A stretch of 64,000 nucleotides of DNA from Trebonia sp963773105 (lineage in GTDB: Bacteria; Actinomycetota; Actinomycetes; Streptosporangiales; Streptosporangiaceae), in contig CAVZAA010000003.1 in the NCBI GenBank assembly GCA_963773105.1, forward strand, positions 1,240,001 through 1,304,000. The letters are read 5' to 3'. A model generated the notes under the pieces. The model ran no database searches. It saw only the letters and a program-made list of their open reading frames with translations, and was not told where the DNA came from. This document shows, one piece after another, positions 57,028-64,000 of this stretch. Numbering within the stretch: position 1 is the first letter of the stretch; each line of letters begins with the position of its first letter. A program made the position numbers and the translations under genes.

Positions 57028-58272
57028 ATGACCGTGAGCGATCCAGGAACAGCGCCGTGGCGACGGGTCGAAGCGGCCGGCTGATCGACTTCGGACGCGG
57101 GGCCGAGTTGCCGGACGGCGGGTTCGGGTGGCTCGGCGACGACGGCACCGTGGACCCGACGCAGCCGTGCCCGCTGTACATCAACGCGCGCATGACGCAT
57201 GTGTTCGCGCTCGCGCATCTGCAGGGAGTGGCCGGGGCGGACTCGCTGGCGGCATCCGGGATCGCTGCTCTCGGCCGTCGGTATGCCGACCGCGTGAATG
57301 GCGGCTGGTTCACCGCTACCGACCGCTCCGGGCAGGTCATCGACTCCACCAAGGCGAACTACGCGCATGCGCACGTCCTGCTGGCGGGCGCCAGCGCGAC
57401 GGCGGCGGGGATACCCGGTGCCGGGGCCGTCCTCGCGGCCGCGGCCTCTGTCATCGAGCAGCGCTTCTGGTCCGATGCGGAAGGCTGCGCGGCGGAGTCC
57501 TGGAACGCCGACTTCACCGAATCCGAGCCGTACCGCGGGGCCAACAGCAACATGCACTCGGTGGAGGCCTACCTGGCGGCGGGCGACGTCACCGGCGACG
57601 CCGTTCTGGCACGCGCGCGCCGCCTCGATCGCCGCCCGGCTAATCGACCGGCATGCCCGGGCCAACTCCTGGCGGATCCCCGAGCACTACGACGCGGAGT
57701 GGCGGCCCTTGCTGGACTACAACATCGACCGCCCTAGCGATCAGTTCCGGCCCTATGGCACCACGCCCGGCCATTCCTTTGAATGGGCGCGGCTGCTGCT
57801 GGACCTGGAGGCCGCGCAGGCCGCGCCCCCGGCCTGGCTGCCGGAAGCGGCGACCGCGCTCTTCGATACGGCCGCGGCCGACGCCGAGGACCGGGACGGT
57901 CACCCCGGACTCATCTACACCGTGGACGAGAACGGCCAGCCGGTGGTGACCGCGCGCCTGCACTGGGTGGCGTGCGAGGCCGTACTCGCCGCCGACGCGC
58001 TGCACCGACGGACCGGGCAGGGGCGCTTCGCCGCGGCCGCCAGGCGATGGTGGGACGAGATCGACCGCTATTTCATCGACCGCAACCGCGGCGGCTGGTG
58101 GCAGGAGCTCGCCCCGGACATGACGCCGGCCGCGTCCACCTGGTCGGGCAAGCCGGATCTGTACCACTCTTACCAGGCGCTGCTGTTCCCCTCGCTCCCC
58201 CTCAGCCCGACAGCGGCCACCGCGCTGGCCGAGGGGCAGCCCCACGCCGCGGGCTCCGGTCAGACCCCGTGA
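57028..58272 (+). pseudogene. AGE-family (N-acylglucosamine 2-epimerase-like) isomerase, two frameshifts
   Basis: About 415 codons, full family length. N-terminus MTVSDPGTAPWRRVEAAG in one frame joins RLIDFGRGAELPDGGFGWL in the next (a base missing near 57080). The second shift near 57612, in a CGCGCGCG run, joins GDAVLAR to AASIAARLIDRHARANSWRIPEHYD. The rest reads normally: YGTTPGHSFEWARLLLDL, LHWVACEAVLAADALHRRTG, STWSGKPDLYHSYQALLFPSLP. The catalytic His residues (NMHSVEAYL, GHSFEW) are kept. It would isomerise a free sugar such as mannose/glucose. Two errors or a true pseudogene. Confidence 0.78.
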
Positions 58273-58523
58273 GCAGCGTCGCCGCTCTGCGCTGAAGGGC
58301 AGCAATCCGTGAGGACCGACCTGCTTTGAGCAACTCCTTGTGCTCTCCTCAGCCTGCATTCAGCTGGCAGCGCCAACGTTCTCGCGGAGACAACCCAAAC
58401 ACTTAGACGCGACCGAGGATCGGCCGGAAGGCGAGCCGTGTCATACGCGATGTATGCCCCGGTGCGGTCCTTCGGACGCGGCTGAGCAGACGTTGGGGTA
58501 ACTGCCAAGGATGGTGATGTGCC

Positions 58524-59891
58524 GTGACGGGCACGGCCCCAGGTTTGTTTGACGCGGACACGCCGGCCCTCGAGCCGACGGCCGGCCACCGGCGAAAAGG
58601 CCGCATGGCCAGGATTCTGCATCGGACCACCCGTAAGCAGCGGGTGGTCCTCGCTAGTGGCGTGGTCGTCGTGCTGGCGGCGGCGGGGGTCGGAGTCTGG
58701 CTCAGCGAGGGATCTTCCGCTGCCACGACGCCGACCTATGAGCTGGTCGCGGCGGCGTCGAGCACGCTGCGGCAGACCGTGTCCTCGACCGGAACGATCG
58801 AGCCGGCTCAGCAGGCGAACCTCAACTTCGCCACCTCCGGTCAGGTCACCGCGGTCGACGTCACGGTCGGGGAGAAGGTCAAGGCCGGAAAGGTGCTGGC
58901 CAAGGTGAGCTCCGCCTCGCTGTCGGCCAGCGTCGCGCAGGCTGAGGCGACCGAGGCGTCGGATGCGGCCAAGCTGTCGTCCGACCAGGCGGCCGGGTCG
59001 ACGGTGACGTCCGCGCAGCTGACGGCTGACCAGACGGCCGTGACGGCCGCCCAGAACCAGGTCACCGATGCCAAGCAGGCACTTGCTGAGGCCAACCTGA
59101 CGTCGCCGATCACCGGTGTGGTGGCTTCGGTGGACCTGTCGGTCGGTCAGCAGGTGTCTGGCTCGGGCAGTTCGGGCGGCGGCAGCGGGAGCGGCGGCAG
59201 CGCGGGCGGCGGCTCGGGCGGGGGCGGCGGCTCGGGCGCGTCATCGAGCGACTCGTCCAGCTCGTCGTCAAGCACTTCGTCGAGTGCCCAGGTGGTGGTC
59301 ATATCGACCAACTCCTACGTGGTGAACGGGACGGTGGACGACACCGAGGTCGGCTCGGTGCAGGCGGGCGACCAGGCGGTGATCGTCCCCGACGGCGCGA
59401 CCACCCCGGTCTACGGCGTCGTCAGCTCGGTCGGCCTGATCGCCAGCACCACCTCGGGGGTGGCCACCTACCCGGTCACGATCGCGGTCACCGGCAACCC
59501 GGGCGGCCTGTACCCAGGCGCCAGCGCGACCCTCACCCTGATCGTCAAGCAGCTGAACAAGGCCACCACCGTGCCGACCGAAGCCTTGCACTACACGTCG
59601 AGCGGGGCTGAGGTCTACGAGATGGCCAACGGGCGTCAGGTCGCCCACCCGGTGACGGTCGGGATGACGTCGGCCGGGGAAACGCAGATCCTCTCCGGGC
59701 TGTCGGTCGGCACCGAGGTGGTGGTGCCGCGACTGCGCACCGGCGGCGCGGGCGCGACCACCGGCGGGACGGGCCGCGGCACTCGCGGCGGCTTCGGCGG
59801 CGGCGGCGGCTTTGGCGGGGGCGGGGGCGGGTTCGGCGGCGGCTTCGGCGGCGCCGGCGGGTTCGGCGGCGGCGGGCTTGGTGGCGGCTGA
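58524..59891 (+). CDS. HlyD/MacA-type periplasmic adaptor
   Basis: 455 residues. One membrane anchor (about residues 40-60), biotinyl-lipoyl half-motifs TVSSTGTIEPAQQANLNFATSGQVTAVDVTVGEKVKAGKVL, and a coiled coil shortened to about 60 residues. A Gly/Ser low-complexity insert (about residues 212-255) follows ANLTSPITGVVASVDLSVGQ. Then a beta-barrel and a membrane-proximal domain, ending in a GFGGGGGFGG tail. Partner of the MacB-like ATPase and permease that follow 2 bp and 712 bp later. GTG at 58524. Confidence 0.87.
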   Translation: MTGTAPGLFDADTPALEPTAGHRRKGRMARILHRTTRKQRVVLASGVVVVLAAAGVGVWLSEGSSAATTPTYELVAAASSTLRQTVSSTGTIEPAQQANLNFATSGQVTAVDVTVGEKVKAGKVLAKVSSASLSASVAQAEATEASDAAKLSSDQAAGSTVTSAQLTADQTAVTAAQNQVTDAKQALAEANLTSPITGVVASVDLSVGQQVSGSGSSGGGSGSGGSAGGGSGGGGGSGASSSDSSSSSSSTSSSAQVVVISTNSYVVNGTVDDTEVGSVQAGDQAVIVPDGATTPVYGVVSSVGLIASTTSGVATYPVTIAVTGNPGGLYPGASATLTLIVKQLNKATTVPTEALHYTSSGAEVYEMANGRQVAHPVTVGMTSAGETQILSGLSVGTEVVVPRLRTGGAGATTGGTGRGTRGGFGGGGGFGGGGGGFGGGFGGAGGFGGGGLGGG

Positions 59892-59893
59892 CC

Positions 59894-60607
59894 ATGACCC
59901 CGACGGACTCGCGGCCCGTAATCAACCTTCACGACGTCACCAAGACCTACCGGACCGGCTCACTCTCGGTGCAAGCGGTCCGCGGCGTGACGCTCTCCAT
60001 CCTGCCCGGAGAGTACGTGGCCATCATGGGCCCGTCCGGGTCGGGCAAGTCCACCCTGATGCACATCCTTGGCTGCCTGGACCCGCTCACCACCGGCAGC
60101 TACCGGCTAGCCGGCCAGGACGTGAGCCGGATGACCGACGATGAGCTGGCCGAGATTAGGAACCGGCGCATCGGCTTCGTGTTCCAGCAGTACAACTTGC
60201 TCGCGTCGCTGCCGGCCTGGCGCAACGTTGAGCTTCCGCTGTGCTACGCCGGCATCCGCCGCGACGAGCGGCGCGCCCGCGCGATCGACGCGCTGCGAAG
60301 GGTCGGGCTGGCCGACCGGATCATGCACCGGCCCGGTGAGCTGTCGGGCGGGCAGCAGCAGCGCGTCGCCATCGCGCGCGCCCTTGTGACCGACCCGGCG
60401 CTCATCCTGGCCGACGAGCCGACCGGGAACCTCGACTCGACGGCAACCGCCGAGGTACTCGCCTTGTTCGACGAACTCCACCGGTCCGGTCGCACCATCG
60501 TCCTGATCACCCATGAGGCGGACGTAGCCCATCGGGCGAAGCGCGTCATCCGGGTTCGCGACGGCCTCGTCGAGACGGACCGAGACCAGGCCGAGGCGCT
60601 GTCATGA
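59894..60607 (+). CDS. MacB/LolD-type ABC ATP-binding protein
   Basis: 237 residues. Walker A GPSGSGKST (about residue 47), Q-loop FVFQQYNLL, signature LSGGQQQRVAIARAL, Walker B LILADEPTGNLD, switch His in LITHEADVA. MacB-type ATPase of an exporter complex. The stop overlaps the permease ATG by 4 bp. Confidence 0.95.
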   Translation: MTPTDSRPVINLHDVTKTYRTGSLSVQAVRGVTLSILPGEYVAIMGPSGSGKSTLMHILGCLDPLTTGSYRLAGQDVSRMTDDELAEIRNRRIGFVFQQYNLLASLPAWRNVELPLCYAGIRRDERRARAIDALRRVGLADRIMHRPGELSGGQQQRVAIARALVTDPALILADEPTGNLDSTATAEVLALFDELHRSGRTIVLITHEADVAHRAKRVIRVRDGLVETDRDQAEALS

Positions 60608-61842
60608 GCTGGCTGGAAACGCTGCGGACGGGGCTCGGCGCGGTCTTTTCGCACCGGCTGCGCTCGGGGCTGACCATGCTCGGCATCCTTATCGGGATCG
60701 CCGCGGTGATCCTGACCGTCGGCTTCGGTGAAGGGGCCCAGGGGCAGGTGAGCTCGGAGATCAACGATCTCGGCTCGAACCTGCTCGTCGTCTCCCCGGG
60801 CTCGTCCACCGCCAGCACCGGCATCCGCGGAGGGTTCGGCAGCGCCTCCACGCTGACCGAGGCCGATGCGAACGCGCTGGGGTCGAAGCTGGTTGCCCCC
60901 GACATCGCCGCCGTCGCCCCGGCCACGCAGCGGTCGGAGACGCTGACCGCCACCGGCACCAACTGGACGACGACGGTGGTCGGCACCGCCCCCGACTGGC
61001 TGTCCGTGCGGGCCCGCAGCATCACCGAGGGCCGTTTCCTGACTCAGGCGGACGAGAACAGCGACGCCGCAGTGGCCGTGCTCGGCGCGACGACCGCGGA
61101 GGAGCTGTTCGGGCTGCGGGATCCGGTCGGCCAGACGGTCACCGTCAACGGGCTGCCGCTGACCGTGATCGGCGTGCTCAACACGGTCGGCGCCTCCGCC
61201 TCGAGCTCGACCACCAACCTCGACGACCAGGCCGTGGTCCCGATCACGACCGTGGCCAACCGGATCTTCGGCGGGTCCAGCCGTACGTCCGTGCAGTCGA
61301 TCTACATCGAGGCCACGTCGTCGAACGCCTTGTCGGCGGCTTACCAGGAAGCCACCGCCGAGCTGCTGCGACTGCACGGGCTCAGCGCAGCCAACGCCGA
61401 CTTCACCATTCAGAGTCAGCAGTCACTGCTGAGTACCGCCACCTCGGTGGACAAGACGCTCACCGAACTGCTCGCGAGCATCGCCGCCATCTCGCTCCTC
61501 GTGGGCGGGATCGGCGTCATGAACATCATGCTCGTCTCCGTCACCGAGCGGGTCCGCGAGATCGGGCTGCGCAAGGCGCTCGGGGCGACGCACCGCGCCA
61601 TCCGCCGCCAGTTCCTGGTCGAAGCCAGCGTGCTCGGCCTGGCGGGCGGGGTTCTCGGCGCGGGAATCGGCCTGGTCGGGGCGGTGGTGCTCCCCCACCT
61701 GATCAGCAACCCGATCACCATCTCACCGACCGCCACCGTGGGCGCGATCGTCGTCGCGGTCGGCATCGGCATCGTCTTCGGCGTCTACCCTGCCACCCGC
61801 GCCGCCCGGCTTGCCCCGATCGACGCGCTGCGCGGCGAATGA
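60604..61842 (+). CDS. MacB-type ABC permease
   Basis: 412 residues: first helix near residue 20 (LRSGLTMLGILIGIAAVI), a large extracytoplasmic MacB_PCD domain (about 45-280), and three C-terminal helices of the FtsX type (ISLLVGGIGVMNIMLVSVTERVREIGLRKALGATHRAIRRQFLVEA). It works as a mechanotransmission exporter with the two adaptors. ATG at 60604. Confidence 0.93.
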   Translation: MSWLETLRTGLGAVFSHRLRSGLTMLGILIGIAAVILTVGFGEGAQGQVSSEINDLGSNLLVVSPGSSTASTGIRGGFGSASTLTEADANALGSKLVAPDIAAVAPATQRSETLTATGTNWTTTVVGTAPDWLSVRARSITEGRFLTQADENSDAAVAVLGATTAEELFGLRDPVGQTVTVNGLPLTVIGVLNTVGASASSSTTNLDDQAVVPITTVANRIFGGSSRTSVQSIYIEATSSNALSAAYQEATAELLRLHGLSAANADFTIQSQQSLLSTATSVDKTLTELLASIAAISLLVGGIGVMNIMLVSVTERVREIGLRKALGATHRAIRRQFLVEASVLGLAGGVLGAGIGLVGAVVLPHLISNPITISPTATVGAIVVAVGIGIVFGVYPATRAARLAPIDALRGE

Positions 61843-61867
61843 GCAACGACAAGGATGTGAGTGCACC

Positions 61868-62800
61868 ATGATTGGCGCTGCGACGAAGCGTGCATCCGCC
61901 GCCAGGCGACGCTGGGCCCCTGCCCTGGCCGGGCTCGGGATCGTGTCCATGGCCGTGACCGCCTGCGGTGGCGCCGGTACCGCCGCCACCCAGCCCGGGA
62001 CCGCCGCCGACACCCCCGCCGCGCAGGGCAGCAGCTCGGCGACGGCCGGGACCCCGGCGGCCTTTCCCGGGGTGGTTGGCACCGCCGCCTCGGTCTCGGG
62101 TTCGAGCATGGAGGTCCAGAACCCGACCTCCGGGCAGGTTACCGTCACCTTTACCGCCACTACCCCTGTCACCGACACGGTGACGGTGACGTCGAAGGAC
62201 GTCACCGTCGGGAGCTGCGTCACCGTAGTTGGCACGCCGTCGGCCACCGGGTCCGCCAGCGCCGGCGGGGCCGCTGCCAGATCGGTCACCGCTACCACCG
62301 TGACGATCAGCGCCCCGGTCAAGGGCGCTTGCACCGGCGCGGGCGGGTTCGGTGGATTCGGCGGCGGGTTCGGCGGATTCGGCGGCGGGTTCGGCGGATT
62401 CGGCGGCGGGCAGGGCGGCGGCACGCCCCGTCCCAGCTTCAGCCCGCGGCCGCGGCCAACCGGCAGCAGGGGCGCCTTTGGCAACGGCATCTTCGGCGGG
62501 GCCAACGGCAAGGTGACTTCTGTGTCCGCCAGCGGCTTCGTCGTGCTGGGCAGGAACCGGGCCGCTAGCACGACCACTAGCGTCACGGTGACCACCTCCG
62601 CCACTACCAAGTACCTGAAGACGGCCGCCGCGAAGCCATCGGCGCTGAAGGTCGGCCAGTGCATCACCGCGATCGGGACGCCCAACAGCATCGGCGCCGT
62701 CGCCGCCCGCAGCATCAGGATCAGCCAGCCCGGCCCGAGCGGCTGCACCAGCGGCTTCGGTGGCCGCGTCGGCTTCGGGAGGCCGACAACCAATGCCTAA
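61868..62800 (+). CDS. Gly-rich lipoprotein with two DUF5666-like domains
   Basis: 310 residues. Lipobox VTACGGA. Two similar beta domains (about 60-155 and 220-300, each with a GTxxSVSGSSMEVQ / GKVTSVSASGFVVL strand and a VGSCVTVVGTP / VGQCITAIGTP strand) flank a (GFGG)n linker of about 30 residues. It sits between the permease and the second adaptor, 26 bp and -8 bp away, so it is part of the exporter. ATG at 61868. Substrate-capture or scaffold role is a guess. Confidence 0.8.
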   Translation: MIGAATKRASAARRRWAPALAGLGIVSMAVTACGGAGTAATQPGTAADTPAAQGSSSATAGTPAAFPGVVGTAASVSGSSMEVQNPTSGQVTVTFTATTPVTDTVTVTSKDVTVGSCVTVVGTPSATGSASAGGAAARSVTATTVTISAPVKGACTGAGGFGGFGGGFGGFGGGFGGFGGGQGGGTPRPSFSPRPRPTGSRGAFGNGIFGGANGKVTSVSASGFVVLGRNRAASTTTSVTVTTSATTKYLKTAAAKPSALKVGQCITAIGTPNSIGAVAARSIRISQPGPSGCTSGFGGRVGFGRPTTNA

Positions 62801-64000
62801 CATCAGGCTCGGCCGCCACGCCCGGCGATGGATTTCCGTCGGGGTCATCGTGGTGGTCGCTGGTTCCGGCGGCGCTACCGCGTGGGCCATGACCGGCCCG
62901 TCGGGGCCGGGCTACCGCACCGCCGCCGTCACCCGGGCCGACGTCACCCAGACCCTGCTCTCGACCGGGACGATCGAGCCAGTCAGCCAGGCCAACGTCA
63001 GCTTCCCGGTCTCCGGGCAGGTGGCTTCGGTCGGGGTCAGCCTCGGCTCGCACGTAAAGGCCGGGCAGACCCTCGCCCGCCTGAGCACCTCTGCGCTTAC
63101 CTCCGACGTCAGTGCGGCCCAGTCCGCGGTTGCGACCGCCAACGAGCGGCTCGCCGCCGACGAGGCGAGCGAGACCACGACCGCGGCCTACCTAACGACC
63201 ACGGCTTCCATAACAACCACGGCTTATATGACGAGCGGCCCCCCTGGTGGGGGCGGCTCGGGCGGTTCTGGTGGCGGCGGTGGCGGCACGAATTCGATCG
63301 CCGGCGAACTTCGCGAGATAGCCCGCGATCAGCGCGTGCTCCTTGCCGCCCAGCACCAGCTCGACACCCAGTTGGCCGAGGCCAAGTCCCTGATCGCGGT
63401 GGAGAGCAAGCTGTGCGCGGCGACGCCCACCCCGCCGTCGACCCCGACCCCGACCCCGACCCCGACAGGCAGACCCACCGGGCAGCCGTCCCCGACGCCC
63501 ACGCCGAGTCCCTCCACGCCCCGGACATCCCCCTACCCGACGCCGACTCCGACTCCGACCCCGTCGCGGACATCCCCGTCGCCTACGCCGAGTCCCTCCA
63601 CCCCGCAGACCTCTCCAACTCCCACCTGGAGTAAATCCTCCACTCCGAGTTACTCCGCCACCCCGAGCAGTGCTGCCACCCCGAGCAGTGCTGCCACCCC
63701 GAGCAGTGCTGCCACCCCGAGCAGTGCTGCCACTCCGAGTTCCTCCACCACTGCGACGGTCGCCTCGCTGACGGCCTACGTATCACCGCCGCCCCACGGC
63801 GGCCCGCCCGGTGGGACGACGCCGACGCCGACGACCTGCCAGGCAGCGATCAATGACGTGATGTCCGTCCAGTCCAGCATCGCCGTCGACGAACAGTCCC
63901 TGGCCAACTCCGAATCAGCCCTTACCAAACTGATCGGCGAGGTAGCCGCCGCGGTCCAGAAGTCGGCCGGCTCCGGCGGTACCGGGGGCAGCGGCGGCAC
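62793..64000 (+). CDS. second HlyD-family adaptor, runs off the end
   Basis: 402 codons visible, open at the window edge. Membrane anchor near residues 13-32; TLLSTGTIEPVSQANVSFPVSGQVASVGVSLGSHVKAGQTLARL is the lipoyl half-motif, then coiled-coil-like QSAVATANERLAADEAS. Long Pro/Thr/Ser low-complexity stretches follow (TPTPTPTP, SSAATP repeats), then QAAINDVMSVQSSIAVDEQSLANSESAL, a second helix of the coiled coil. Its ATG overlaps the end of the lipoprotein gene by 8 bp. The helical hairpin is thus split by a disordered, wall-spanning-like linker. Confidence 0.8.
   Translation, partial: MPNIRLGRHARRWISVGVIVVVAGSGGATAWAMTGPSGPGYRTAAVTRADVTQTLLSTGTIEPVSQANVSFPVSGQVASVGVSLGSHVKAGQTLARLSTSALTSDVSAAQSAVATANERLAADEASETTTAAYLTTTASITTTAYMTSGPPGGGGSGGSGGGGGGTNSIAGELREIARDQRVLLAAQHQLDTQLAEAKSLIAVESKLCAATPTPPSTPTPTPTPTGRPTGQPSPTPTPSPSTPRTSPYPTPTPTPTPSRTSPSPTPSPSTPQTSPTPTWSKSSTPSYSATPSSAATPSSAATPSSAATPSSAATPSSSTTATVASLTAYVSPPPHGGPPGGTTPTPTTCQAAINDVMSVQSSIAVDEQSLANSESALTKLIGEVAAAVQKSAGSGGTGGSGG
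63661..63732 (+). repeat. four exact 18-bp tandem repeats
   Basis: Unit CCCCGAGCAGTGCTGCCA repeated four times without change, coding for repeated PSSAAT within the linker of the second adaptor. Likely to vary in copy number. Confidence 0.9.

Noticed and set aside
61715..62890. Long minus-strand frames opposite the Gly-rich lipoprotein
   Set aside because: Pro/Ala-rich mirror of GGF repeats; the plus-strand gene has lipobox and operon context.

Overview
The window is high-GC DNA (about 70%) with actinobacterial gene content: SsgB (sporulation), an F420-type LLM oxidoreductase, a mycothiol-ligase (MshC) paralogue, a SAV2177-type methyltransferase, an NrtR-nadABC locus and an RskA-like anti-sigma factor. 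A sporulating, filamentous member of Actinomycetota near Streptosporangiales/Streptomycetales fits best. The order is an inference from gene families, not from a marker gene.

Layout. 1-16.6 kb is mostly metabolic: VOC protein, D-aminoacyl-tRNA deacylase, type II asparaginase, sarcosine-oxidase-like flavoenzyme, LLM oxidoreductase, a rearranged GH6 protein, homogentisate dioxygenase, HAD and DinB proteins, a THUMP-like methyltransferase, a frameshifted allantoate-amidohydrolase-like gene, a MarR/CMD divergent pair and a fused shikimate kinase/dehydroquinate synthase. 16.6-23 kb is accessory: three tRNA genes, ssgB, C-rich and palindromic repeats, an integrase remnant beside tRNA-Cys, and a decayed IS982-type element carrying an unrelated small gene. 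23-27.4 kb holds a GntR-controlled ABC operon with a palindromic operator.

27.7-38.8 kb is a sulfide/persulfide island. One operon (sqr, dsrC-like, dsrE-like, ahpD-like, mshC-like) faces a LysR regulator. Next come a TauE exporter, a CstB-like MBL-rhodanese protein, a methyltransferase, and a group of genes carrying four near-identical 16-bp CsoR/CstR-type operators: a zinc-ribbon small protein, a cation-transporter remnant, thioredoxin-DUF302, and cstR followed by a methyltransferase. A plausible scheme is that SQR oxidises sulfide to sulfane sulfur, DsrE/DsrC-like proteins and thiol carriers relay it, the CstB-like enzyme oxidises persulfides to sulfite or thiosulfate, TauE exports the product, and the CstR-like protein senses persulfide.

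38.8-47.2 kb holds membrane and stress genes: Rv1733c-like, DUF4331, two LURP-one/scramblase-fold proteins, and a lipoprotein-ECF sigma-anti-sigma operon. 47.2-52.2 kb is the NAD locus: NrtR opposite nadABC, with two tandem NrtR-type boxes touching nadA. nadB carries three in-frame 63-bp repeat units related to palindromic repeats found elsewhere in the window. 52.2-58.3 kb has tRNA-Val, a SAV2177 methyltransferase, an EVE protein next to a SNF2 ATPase, and several gene remnants. 58.5-64 kb is a MacAB-type exporter operon with a Gly-rich lipoprotein and a second adaptor that runs off the end.

Several genes are broken by single-base shifts, some in G/C runs, so either base-calling errors or real decay must be considered. 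The most unusual signals are the GH6 gene with swapped segments, the palindromic repeat family inserted in frame in nadB, and the breadth of the CstR-type operator set.
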